DNA of 13,993 nt from Campylobacteraceae bacterium UBA1877 (GCA_002352945.1 DDHL01000018.1:1-13993), one strand, 5' to 3'; numbered from the stretch's first letter, positions 1 to 7,317 are shown. Notes: generated from the sequence alone by a model not told the origin. A program made the numbers and translations.

Positions 1-1064
1 ACAATCCAATATATTTTTTGAGAAATATCTTTTTGAAGTAGCTTTTCTGAAGCAAAAATAGCCGAATCAATACTTGCCAAATCAACGCCAGCTCCTATAA
101 ATAAGTCTCTGCCAGGAAGCGCTCTTACAAAAGAGATTTTAGGAATTAACTGGCCATCAAGATTCTCCCAACTGTAGGTATTAAATCCGCCTTGGGGAGA
201 TAATTGGGCAATGTGGGAGTTTTCCCGGATGATATAAATCCCGTTTGGATCTTGCAAATCCCAGCGGTTAGGTCTTGGGTCAAATACCTTTCCATTGCTT
301 AAAATAATATCGCCATCAAAAGAGTTGATAAAAAAGTAATTACTTGAGTCTTTTCCAAAGCGCCTATTGGCAAGATGGGTAAAAATCTTTTCATCAATCT
401 CTTTTGCAAAGCTATCTAAATCAACACTTGCTTTTAAATACCAGCCGTAAGGTTCAAATTTTTTTATAAAGCTAACAACTTGGCGTAGACTTTTTTTGCC
501 AGGAGCTTTCCAAAAAGTAGATAAGAATCCTTCATCTGAATAGCGCATCATGCCAATCTCTTCATTTACTACTCTTGTATGCTGGGCATCTTTGATGTGC
601 AAAAGCGTTCTGCCTACATTTTCTGGGTTTTTAGGATGGTAAATTCCGATTCCATCAAGGGAGTTTATAGTAAAATCAACCGCACATTGGGCATTAAAAG
701 CATCTACTAAATCGATAAAAAGAGAGCGGGTAAATGCATCTGGAGCAGGATGATTTTTGTGGATAAAAGAGTATAGGCGCTCCATTTGGTTGTGAAGTTG
801 AAGTGCTTCGTGATATAAATCCTCTTTTGCCAACCGGATTACACGAGAGCGTTCAACCCTGATATAATCAACCGCTCTATTTACTTCAGCCTTAAGAAAG
901 TTTTTTTGTTCATCCATTAATTTATCGCGAAGCTCTTGTGTTTGGATTTGAAAATCTCTATTTAGAGTGTAGATAACAATCAGTCCGCTTATTAATGAAA
1001 TTGCAAGTAAAATGGCTAAAATTTGCAAAGTAACGGTTTGAATAAGACTTGCAGATCTTTTCAA
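1..1064 (-). CDS. Membrane sensor protein with extracytoplasmic Cache-type domain (3' part beyond window)
   Basis: This is the N-terminal 354 codons of a gene read leftwards and cut by the window edge. An N-terminal hydrophobic helix (about residues 8-33) is followed by a helical stretch rich in charged residues. A long extracytoplasmic region comes next, with two repeated Cache-like signatures: one around GIGIYHP with GWYLKASVD, the other around FDGDIILSNG with DLFIGAGVDL. Double-Cache sensors bind small ligands such as amino acids or organic acids outside the membrane and signal through a cytoplasmic HAMP, chemotaxis, kinase or GGDEF module. That output module would lie left of base 1, so the type of sensor cannot be stated. 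The start chosen is TTG at 1064-1062, because AGGAG (1071-1075) sits six bases upstream and no in-frame ATG is near it. The gene is divergent from nspC. The sensor assignment is good; the output is unknown. Confidence 0.75.
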   Translation of the reverse strand, partial: MKRSASLIQTVTLQILAILLAISLISGLIVIYTLNRDFQIQTQELRDKLMDEQKNFLKAEVNRAVDYIRVERSRVIRLAKEDLYHEALQLHNQMERLYSFIHKNHPAPDAFTRSLFIDLVDAFNAQCAVDFTINSLDGIGIYHPKNPENVGRTLLHIKDAQHTRVVNEEIGMMRYSDEGFLSTFWKAPGKKSLRQVVSFIKKFEPYGWYLKASVDLDSFAKEIDEKIFTHLANRRFGKDSSNYFFINSFDGDIILSNGKVFDPRPNRWDLQDPNGIYIIRENSHIAQLSPQGGFNTYSWENLDGQLIPKISFVRALPGRDLFIGAGVDLASIDSAIFASEKLLQKDISQKIYWI

Positions 1065-1088
1065 CTTAATCTCCTGAAAAGATATACT

Positions 1089-1094
1089 ATCATA
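1089..1094 (-). promoter_or_regulatory. Putative -10 box (TATGAT) for the Cache sensor gene
   Basis: On the minus strand the hexamer TATGAT lies 25 bases upstream of the TTG start, within an 87-base divergent intergenic region. No good -35 is visible, but the upstream DNA is A/T-rich, as in Campylobacterota sigma-70 promoters, where the -35 is poorly conserved. This is inferred from position and consensus only. Confidence 0.4.
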
Positions 1095-1124
1095 CTCAAA
1101 GTTAAGATGAGAAAAAAATTTGGT

Positions 1125-1130
1125 TATAAT
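1125..1130 (+). promoter_or_regulatory. Putative -10 box (TATAAT) for nspC
   Basis: A perfect TATAAT lies 21 bases upstream of the GTG start of nspC, preceded by an A/T-rich stretch and no clear -35. The predicted transcript would start near 1137 and carry a very short leader containing the AAGGA ribosome binding site. Confidence 0.6.
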
Positions 1131-1151
1131 CGTGTCAAAAAAGGATTTTAG

Positions 1152-2297
1152 GTGCCAAAAGTTTCTAAAATTGAATCTATATTAGATCAAATCCCGACAC
1201 CATGCTATGTTTGCGAAGAGGAACTTTTAGAAGAGAATTTAAAAATTTTACAATCAATTCAAGAGAAAAGCGGAGCAAAGATTCTTTTAGCCCTAAAAGG
1301 GTTTGCTTTTACTGCTTTGCTCGATAAAGTCGGTAAAGTTTTGCACGGATGCAGTGCAAGCGGCCTACATGAAGCGATGTTAGCTTGCGAATATGTAAAC
1401 AAAGAGGTACACACTTACTCTCCAGCTTTTAAAAAAGAGGAGTTTGAAAAGATTGTAAAAATAAGTGATCATATTATTTTTAACTCTTTTGAACAGTGGA
1501 TGCAGTTTAAGCCAATGGCTTTAGGCAAAGTTTCATGTGGCATAAGAATCAATCCTGAAGTTTCGGCTGCACCGACTGATTTGTATAATCCTTGTGCTCC
1601 TTTTAGTCGCCTTGGTGTAACAGTGAAAAATTTTAAACCCCAATTGCTTGATGGGATTGAGGGCTTGCATTTTCATGCTCTATGTGAGCAAAATGTGGAT
1701 GCGCTAAGGGCTGTTTTGCAAAGCTTTGAAGAGAAGTTTAAAAACTACATTCCTAAAATGAAGTGGATAAATTTTGGTGGCGGCCACCACATTACTAGAA
1801 AAGATTATGACATAAAAGGTTTGATTGAGCTTATACGTGAATTTAGAAAAAAATATGACAATATTCCTGTCTATTTAGAGCCTGGAGAAGCTGTTGGGTG
1901 GGAAACTGGCGCCTTAGTAGCCTCAGTTTTAGATATTGTAGATAATGGGATGAAGATTGCTATTCTTGATACTTCAGCAGAAGCCCATATGCCAGATACT
2001 CTTGCTATGCCTTACCGCGCAATGATTAGAGGTGCAGCAAATCCAAATGAAAAAGCCTATACGTACCGTCTTGGCGGAAACACCTGTTTAGCAGGAGATA
2101 TTATGGGAGATTACAGTTTTGATGAACCTTTACATGTAGGTGATAAGATTATTTTTGAAGATATGATCCATTACACAATTGTAAAAAATACAACTTTTAA
2201 TGGAATTAAACTTCCCGATCTTGGAGTGTTGCGTAAAAACGGGAAGTTTGAAGTAGTTAAAACTTTTGGATACGAGGAGTATCGCCGCCGAAATTAG
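1152..2297 (+). CDS. nspC: Carboxynorspermidine/carboxyspermidine decarboxylase
   Basis: This is a pyridoxal-phosphate (PLP) enzyme of the alanine racemase-fold decarboxylase group. It removes CO2 from carboxyspermidine or carboxynorspermidine, the last step of the alternative spermidine pathway found in Campylobacterota and Vibrio. The 381 residues match the family's usual length of about 380. Visible signatures are the PLP lysine in LLALKGFAF (K49), HFHALCEQ (173-180), the glycine-rich GGGHH phosphate-binding segment (209-213), EPGEAVG (243-249), and the C-terminal TCLAGD (311-316) carrying the active-site Cys and Asp contributed across the dimer. The start is GTG at 1152, chosen because AAGGA (1141-1145) is six bases upstream. 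The usual partner, carboxyspermidine dehydrogenase, is not in the window. The stop codon overlaps that of the convergent helicase gene. Cytoplasmic. The identification is confident. Confidence 0.93.
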   Translation: MPKVSKIESILDQIPTPCYVCEEELLEENLKILQSIQEKSGAKILLALKGFAFTALLDKVGKVLHGCSASGLHEAMLACEYVNKEVHTYSPAFKKEEFEKIVKISDHIIFNSFEQWMQFKPMALGKVSCGIRINPEVSAAPTDLYNPCAPFSRLGVTVKNFKPQLLDGIEGLHFHALCEQNVDALRAVLQSFEEKFKNYIPKMKWINFGGGHHITRKDYDIKGLIELIREFRKKYDNIPVYLEPGEAVGWETGALVASVLDIVDNGMKIAILDTSAEAHMPDTLAMPYRAMIRGAANPNEKAYTYRLGGNTCLAGDIMGDYSFDEPLHVGDKIIFEDMIHYTIVKNTTFNGIKLPDLGVLRKNGKFEVVKTFGYEEYRRRN

Positions 2298-2319
2298 TGG
2301 CGGCGTGAATCTCTTTTTT
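2283..2319 (+). terminator. GC-rich hairpin spanning the overlapping stop codons of nspC and the helicase gene
   Basis: CGCCGCC (2283-2289) and GGCGGCG (2299-2305) form a perfect seven-pair GC stem with a 9-base loop. Both stop codons (TAG on plus, TAA on minus) lie inside the loop. A run of six T follows at 2314-2319 on the plus strand, about eight bases after the stem, so it could act as an imperfect intrinsic terminator for nspC. The spacing to the T-run is longer than usual, so the call is tentative. Confidence 0.4.
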
Positions 2320-3745
2320 GTCTGTCGCGGCGATAAGTAGTTTTATCTCTGCTACTGCGGTGCTTTTTAAAATTGCCCCGTTTTTTACTCTCTTGGCTTG
2401 AGCGTAGTCGCTTTATAACCTTGGCAAAGGTTTGCTCATCAAGGCCTATTTTTTCTGGGCCGTTGGCCTTTTCTTGCTCAAGCAAGAGTGAAATGGCTTT
2501 TAGTGCAATATTTGCTAAATCCGTTTCATTTTCTAGTGTGTTTAAAATTGTTGCGGCATTTTCATTTAAAGGGGCTTGTGAAATTTTTTGAGCTAAGTTA
2601 TTAAGACGATTTTTTTGAAGCTCATTTCTTGTTGGTAAAACTCGATGCTCAATGGTTGTACCCACTTTTTTGCAAATCCGCTGGATTGAATTGTACTCAA
2701 TGGGTGTACAAAGAGTGATTGCCATCCCTTTTTGTCCAGCACGTCCAGTTCTGCCGATTCTATGGACATAACTTTCTGGGTCAAATGGAATATGCACATT
2801 AATTACATGGCTAATCTCTTTTACATTAAGACCGCGAGCTGCCACATCGGTTGCAACTAAAAGGTCAATATTTGAAAATCGAAACGCCTTAATCACCTCT
2901 TCTCGCTGAGGTTGTTCCATATCTCCATGCAAGCCCTTAACTGCAAATCCAGCAGCTATGAGCTTCGTTGTTAGCATATCAACCTCTTTTTTTGTACGAC
3001 AAAACATAATTGCCTTATCTGGGTCAAGAAAATCTAAAAGGCGAATGACTGCATCATCTCTTTCCCACTCTTCAATCACATAGTAGCACTGCTTAATATC
3101 AATATTTGTTGTCATATTTGCTGGAGTTACGCTTACAAACTTTGGTTCATTGAGAATTTTTTTAGCCAATTGCTTAATTGGATCGGGCATAGTTGCGGAA
3201 AAGAGCATTGTTTGGCGGGATTTTGGAAGGAAGGTAAAAATCTTTTTAATATCATCTAAAAATCCCATATCAAGCATTTCATCTGCTTCATCCAAAATAA
3301 CTACACTTGGGTTAAAATTTGGCAATCTGTTATTTTTTAGTAAATCTAAAATTCTCCCAGGAGTTGCTACAACTACACTTGCGCCAGAAGCTATGAGTTT
3401 AAGTTGTCTTTGGTAAGAGCTGCCGCCATAAACAGTTACAGTTTTAAAACCTTTAAAACGGCCTAGCATATACATTTCATCACTAACTTGCGTAGCAAGT
3501 TCTCGTGTAGGAGTTATGACAAGAATTTGTACGCCAGAATTTTTAGGGTCAATTTTGCTCAGTACCGGCAGAGTAAATGCTGCGGTTTTGCCTGTGCCTG
3601 TTTGGGCTTGGGCGACAAGGTCATGGCCATCTAAAATAAGAGGAATTGCTTGTTGTTGGATGGGGCTTGGTTCTTTAAAACCAGCTTCAATCACAGCTTT
3701 ATTAATAGCTGGATCGAGTTGGAAAGCTTCGAAAGTGGTATTCAT
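2294..3745 (-). CDS. DEAD-box ATP-dependent RNA helicase (CsdA/RhlE-like)
   Basis: This is an ATP-dependent RNA helicase of superfamily 2 that remodels structured RNA, probably in ribosome assembly, mRNA decay or cold adaptation. The motif order is complete over 483 residues: Q-motif near residues 8-31 (FEAFQL to SPIQQQAIP), motif I AQTGTGKT (47-54), Ia PTREL (79-83), Ib TPGR (128-131), II DEAD (152-155), III SAT (183-185), V ARGLNV (303-308) and VI HRIGRTGR (328-335). After the two RecA domains comes a helical region and then a strongly basic Arg/Lys tail (from about 445), typical of RNA-binding extensions in this family. The ATG start has AGGAA about eight bases upstream. It is a single-gene unit with its own promoter, convergent with nspC. 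The exact subfamily (deaD, rhlE or csdA) cannot be fixed by eye, so no symbol is given. Confidence 0.93.
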   Translation of the reverse strand: MNTTFEAFQLDPAINKAVIEAGFKEPSPIQQQAIPLILDGHDLVAQAQTGTGKTAAFTLPVLSKIDPKNSGVQILVITPTRELATQVSDEMYMLGRFKGFKTVTVYGGSSYQRQLKLIASGASVVVATPGRILDLLKNNRLPNFNPSVVILDEADEMLDMGFLDDIKKIFTFLPKSRQTMLFSATMPDPIKQLAKKILNEPKFVSVTPANMTTNIDIKQCYYVIEEWERDDAVIRLLDFLDPDKAIMFCRTKKEVDMLTTKLIAAGFAVKGLHGDMEQPQREEVIKAFRFSNIDLLVATDVAARGLNVKEISHVINVHIPFDPESYVHRIGRTGRAGQKGMAITLCTPIEYNSIQRICKKVGTTIEHRVLPTRNELQKNRLNNLAQKISQAPLNENAATILNTLENETDLANIALKAISLLLEQEKANGPEKIGLDEQTFAKVIKRLRSSQESKKRGNFKKHRSSRDKTTYRRDRQKRDSRRH

Positions 3746-3808
3746 ATAAGGGGTTCCTAGTAGATCAATGTAGCAAAAAGTAGAGCTAGATTGGTCGAAA
3801 TTTCATCC

Positions 3809-3814
3809 ATTATA
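3809..3814 (-). promoter_or_regulatory. Putative -10 box (TATAAT) for the DEAD-box helicase gene
   Basis: A perfect TATAAT on the minus strand lies in the 85-base gap between the histidine kinase stop and the helicase ATG, about 64 bases upstream of that ATG. A/T-rich DNA precedes it without a consensus -35. It implies separate transcription of the helicase, with a leader of about 57 bases. No intrinsic terminator for the upstream kinase gene is evident in the same gap. Confidence 0.55.
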
Positions 3815-3830
3815 GCTAAATTAGATTAAA

Positions 3831-5066
3831 TTAAGATGGGTTAAAACCACTAATTATAAAGGTGCTTGTATTATTGGTGTGTTCATATTTACATGTAAAG
3901 CCATGAAGGTCAAAAACCTGTAGAGCAATAAAGAGTCCAAACCCAAGTCCGCGAGATTCGCGCTGCTTGCTTCCACCTAAAAAATATGGCTTTGCATAAT
4001 CTTCTAAAGAGTAGGGCAGAGCCGGACCGGTGTTGCTAATTTTAAGCTCTTTTCCATCAAATTCAATTTTTGCACACTTATCATCACTGTAACGCAAGGC
4101 GTTATCAACTAAATTTTTAACCGCTGCACAAAAGAGATCAAAATCGACCTTTAATGAACCCGATTTTATATCTTTGATTAGGTTTGGATTTTCATCTGGC
4201 AAAAGATCATAAACTTGGGCAAGAATATCATCAATGTGGTAGGTTTTAGGATCAAGTGGCTGCTCCCCAGAGCCTAATTTTTCAATCCTAGCAAACTCTT
4301 CAAGAAGCTCCTCTTGCGTATTAAGGTAGGTTGCAAGTTTTTGCGTATAAGGAGTGCTCTCTACCATTGCAAGGGCTAATTTTGCTTTAGTAAGCGGAGT
4401 TTTAAGTTCATGCATAATATTTCGTAAAAAAAGCTGTCTAGCATCTCTTAACTGTCTGATTTTCGTAATGGTTTTATAATAAGCCCTTGTGAGCATGCCA
4501 ATCTCATCTAAACTTTTGCTAGGAGGTGGAGCTTCGTAACGGCCTTTGGCTAATGCTTCAATGCTCTTTGTTAAAGGTCCAATGGGCTGGATTGAGCGCA
4601 ACGTTAGGATATATAGCCCAATTAAGAGCATAATAACCGAGCCAAAAACCAATAGATTTATATGGGTTGAGTATTCAAAACTGGTTTGAAATAGGATTGG
4701 TTCATGATTTTTTGGTGAAAAGAGGATGTATATTTTATCCTCATTTTCAAATGTCTGAATTGGCCCACGCATATTTGCCATGCGCTTTTTTGGGCGAGAG
4801 TTTGGAGGCGGTTGTGTAATATACTCTTTAAATGGTTCTAAATTTTCAACCCTTATTAAACCCTCTTGGCGCAAAAACTCATCATTAAAACTTTCAGTTT
4901 GTCGATTGTAAGCACTTCTTAAAAGGGCAAAAACTGTCCGTTCAAACTCTTCAATAGTTCTTGTTTTTTGATGTTTTGTAAAACCAACACCAATACTAAA
5001 AACTGCCACGATGGCAATAGAAAAAATGAGCGTTATTTTAAAAAAAAGAGTGTGGTACCACTTCAC
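3831..5066 (-). CDS. Sensor histidine kinase, ArsS-like
   Basis: This is an inner-membrane sensor kinase that should autophosphorylate and transfer phosphate to the regulator encoded just upstream. Its 411 residues contain TM1 (about 8-29), a roughly 105-residue periplasmic domain with a proline/basic patch (TQPPPNSRPKKR, 85-96), TM2 (about 136-156) and a HAMP-like linker. A HisKA motif HELKTPL follows with H219 as phosphoacceptor, then an N-box NLVDNALRYS (318-327) and a glycine-rich GLGFGLFIA (373-381). The G1 box reads SNTGP rather than the usual DxGxG, a divergence seen in some Campylobacterota kinases. The GTG start overlaps the regulator's TGA by four bases (GTGA), indicating translational coupling. 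The compact build resembles ArsS/RacS-type kinases. The signal is unknown. Confidence 0.88.
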   Translation of the reverse strand: MKWYHTLFFKITLIFSIAIVAVFSIGVGFTKHQKTRTIEEFERTVFALLRSAYNRQTESFNDEFLRQEGLIRVENLEPFKEYITQPPPNSRPKKRMANMRGPIQTFENEDKIYILFSPKNHEPILFQTSFEYSTHINLLVFGSVIMLLIGLYILTLRSIQPIGPLTKSIEALAKGRYEAPPPSKSLDEIGMLTRAYYKTITKIRQLRDARQLFLRNIMHELKTPLTKAKLALAMVESTPYTQKLATYLNTQEELLEEFARIEKLGSGEQPLDPKTYHIDDILAQVYDLLPDENPNLIKDIKSGSLKVDFDLFCAAVKNLVDNALRYSDDKCAKIEFDGKELKISNTGPALPYSLEDYAKPYFLGGSKQRESRGLGFGLFIALQVFDLHGFTCKYEHTNNTSTFIISGFNPS

Positions 5067-5734
5067 CCTTCAATCCTATATCCAACGCCCCTGACTGAGT
5101 GGAGATGTTTTGGGTTTTTAGAGTTTTCACCAAGTTTTGTGCGGATTCTGCTAATGAGTACGTCCAAGCTTCTGCTATCACTATCCTCTCCTAAACTTGG
5201 CGCTGCTTGAATAAGTTGAGCACGAGAGACTACGCATCCGTGTTGATGTAAAAGTTCCCCTAAAACCTCATATTCAGCCCTTGTTAACTTAAGCGGTTTA
5301 TCATGAAAATAGATTAGACCAGCTTTTTTATCGTGTCTAAGAGCAGAGGCGGGGGCTTGACTCTCTTTGTTTGATCGCTGGTATCTGCGTGAAACGCTTA
5401 GGATTCTTGCATAAAGCTCTTTTGGCTCATACGGCTTTGGCAAATAATCATCTGCCCCAAGTCCAAGACCAATTACCTTATCTTCCAAATCGCTTCTAGC
5501 AGAAGAGATTATGATTGGGATATCGCTTTTTTGACGAATCTCCTTACAAATTTCTAACCCATCCATTCCAGGTAGAGATAAGTCTAGGATGAGTAAGTCA
5601 TAAGGAGTAACAGAAAGAGCGCTGATACCCAAGTATGGATCTTCATAATTGGTTACATGTAAATTATATTGCGCTAAAAAGTCACAGAGTAATTCAGCAA
5701 GTTCAGTATCATCTTCAATCATTGCAATACGCAT
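5063..5734 (-). CDS. OmpR/PhoB-family response regulator, ArsR-like
   Basis: This is a DNA-binding response regulator of 223 residues, a normal length. The receiver domain (1-115) has the acidic pair D8/D9, phosphoacceptor D51 in LLILDLSLPGMDG, the switch Ser at S78 (IIISSAR) and the conserved K100 (LPKPYEP). The C-terminal winged helix (about 127-223) has the OmpR-type LTRAEYEVLGEL, a recognition-helix region (SRSLDVLISRIRTKLG) and the terminal RGVGYRIEG. The ATG is preceded by AAGGAGG. It is the first gene of a two-gene operon with the kinase downstream. Only about 50 bases separate its start from the end of the accessory segment, so its promoter sits right at the junction. The regulon is unknown. 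Confidence 0.92.
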   Translation of the reverse strand: MRIAMIEDDTELAELLCDFLAQYNLHVTNYEDPYLGISALSVTPYDLLILDLSLPGMDGLEICKEIRQKSDIPIIISSARSDLEDKVIGLGLGADDYLPKPYEPKELYARILSVSRRYQRSNKESQAPASALRHDKKAGLIYFHDKPLKLTRAEYEVLGELLHQHGCVVSRAQLIQAAPSLGEDSDSRSLDVLISRIRTKLGENSKNPKHLHSVRGVGYRIEG

Positions 5735-5747
5735 GAGTCCTCCTTAA

Positions 5748-5775
5748 AACTAGTAGTGAGTATACCATGCTAGTT
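5748..5775 (-). promoter_or_regulatory. Response-regulator promoter region: inverted repeat enclosing a -10 box
   Basis: AACTAG (5748-5753) and CTAGTT (5770-5775) form a perfect 6-base inverted repeat with 16 bases between. Inside, on the minus strand, TATACT (5764-5759) fits a -10 box, placing the transcript start near 5752, about 18 bases before the ATG. A repressor or the regulator itself could bind these arms (autoregulation); this is inference. The promoter core appears undisturbed by the adjacent junction. Confidence 0.45.
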
Positions 5776-5786
5776 ATGATAGAATG

Positions 5787-7121
5787 TTAACAAAGAGTAG
5801 GTTTGTTTAAAAACAATGTGCCATTGGAACAGTTGAGCACTTGCGGGTCTTGGTCAAATTCAGCCATTGATATGGGATATACGCTCTGCGCATCCTTAAG
5901 TACCGTTTCCCTGTATCTTCTTGACTGCCACTTTCGGCAATAGTCAATGTATGCCTTTCTTTGATGTTCATCTTGAATAGTCAAAGCATAGGTTAGCAGT
6001 TGATTAGCCAATGATTTACACATTTCCATCACTTTGAGATTACCAATATCGGGAGTCCATATGCCGTTTTCATAGCAAAACCACATCTTCCTTTCGGGAA
6101 CATAGCGGGCAAAAGATTTATAATAATCAGCAAACAGCCTGCTTGCCCCAATATCCGTCCAAGGGTAGCGACCGTTACTCTCAGGCTTAAAATCAACAAG
6201 GGAATATTCACCAAAATCTTCTGTAGCTGATGAACGCTTACCACCTGGTTTGTATATTTCAGTAGCATTTGCGATAGCTTTTTCTATGGTTATCATTCCA
6301 TAAGTACTACCGGACTGCGGTCTATTCCATTTATCTCGCATTAGCCCGCTCTGCCGGAAAAGTCTGTCCATCTGTCCAATATCCCTGCCACACCAAAATG
6401 CCAGCATACCGCAAAGTGCCAAATCAGCTTCACTGGCAGAAGCATAACCAGATGTCCCCCCCTGCCATAATGCTTTGAACCTTTCTCCGTTTGCCGATTT
6501 TAAAGCCTTCTCAATAACAGACTTGTCAGACAGATAGGATTGACTTTCTGTATCCAGTAGTTGCTTCACAGGGGTAGGACGCAGCATATACTTGTCTAGT
6601 ATCATCTGTAGTTCATTCGATTTCTCCGCAATATCACCATTCGCATACACATTGCCCGTTACGGTAACAAAACGATTTGCTGCTCCAGCCACATAAACCT
6701 CAACTCCCAGCTTTCTGTTATTGATATAGTATTTTGTTTTGTCAAAGTTAAAGCCTGTGGCCTTAAAGAAAATATGAAGCCCTTTTTCAGATGGACTGTG
6801 TTCCATATAACAACCACTAAAAGCGTCTACAACACTTTGGGAAATAGGCTTAAGCTTACCGCTGCTATCAAAGCAATCATCTAAGTCGATAACACATATG
6901 TCATTACCCACCAAAAATCCGATACCGTCATAATCACTTATAGCAGCTATCGCCGAACTAAAATCTTTAAATGTACCACGTTTATTTGGTTTTGCCCTTT
7001 TTCCTGTTACTGGATTATAGGGAACTTTGGTTTTTCTGCCACTTCGCTCTTCATATTTCCAACAGCAAAACTGTGGCTTATCTTTAAGCACCTGTGGCAA
7101 GTTATCATATTGTGTTTTCAG
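5787..7121 (-). CDS. Truncated phage/plasmid primase-polymerase (NrS-1-like), helicase domain missing
   Basis: This is an archaeo-eukaryotic Prim-Pol of the NrS-1 polymerase / D5 type that would prime and replicate a mobile element. The order, numbered from the CTG start, is as follows. Prim-Pol comes first, with catalytic acidic cluster VIDLDD (about 77-82), PSEKGLHIFF (about 110-119) with the conserved His, and GVEVY (about 139-143). A helix-bundle region with WNRPQSG follows, then a D5_N-type segment (FARYVPERKMWF to VLNCSNGTL). Translation stops a few residues after NCSNGTL, exactly where the superfamily 3 Walker A helicase should begin. Full relatives are considerably longer, so the product is probably inactive as a replicase. 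The start is taken as CTG at 7121-7119, because GGAGG lies eight bases upstream and an in-frame stop precedes it. The alternative TTG at 7100 has no ribosome binding site. The style is Clostridia-like, unlike its left neighbours. Confidence 0.75.
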   Translation of the reverse strand: MKTQYDNLPQVLKDKPQFCCWKYEERSGRKTKVPYNPVTGKRAKPNKRGTFKDFSSAIAAISDYDGIGFLVGNDICVIDLDDCFDSSGKLKPISQSVVDAFSGCYMEHSPSEKGLHIFFKATGFNFDKTKYYINNRKLGVEVYVAGAANRFVTVTGNVYANGDIAEKSNELQMILDKYMLRPTPVKQLLDTESQSYLSDKSVIEKALKSANGERFKALWQGGTSGYASASEADLALCGMLAFWCGRDIGQMDRLFRQSGLMRDKWNRPQSGSTYGMITIEKAIANATEIYKPGGKRSSATEDFGEYSLVDFKPESNGRYPWTDIGASRLFADYYKSFARYVPERKMWFCYENGIWTPDIGNLKVMEMCKSLANQLLTYALTIQDEHQRKAYIDYCRKWQSRRYRETVLKDAQSVYPISMAEFDQDPQVLNCSNGTLFLNKPTLC

Positions 7122-7317
7122 TTACTTCACCTCCTTGCCTTTTATAAATGACCCGAAACACTACTGTTCCAGAGGGTTTGCCTTGTTTGACACAACCTCG
7201 TTATCTTTCAAGGAATACGCTCGGAATTATCGTCATGGCATATTCTGCTTGAAGTATCTCTTGCATTTCGGGGTATTCAGTTGTCAAGGAGCAGTGAGAG
7301 AAAAACTATGCTTTCAT
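7105..7317 (-). pseudogene. Possible decayed small ORF overlapping the primase start
   Basis: One minus-strand frame reads as a coherent, protein-like sequence but contains in-frame stops: TAG at 7308-7306 and TAA at 7203-7201. Segments include LTTEYPEMQEILQAEY before the TAA and KPSGTVVFRVIYKRQGGEV after it, ending at TGA 7107-7105. That end overlaps the predicted primase start by about 17 bases, as coupled small genes in mobile elements often do. I do not recognise the family. It may be a former small gene broken by nonsense mutations, fitting the truncation of the primase. It could also be chance, since the frame is only about 70 codons. Confidence 0.3.
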
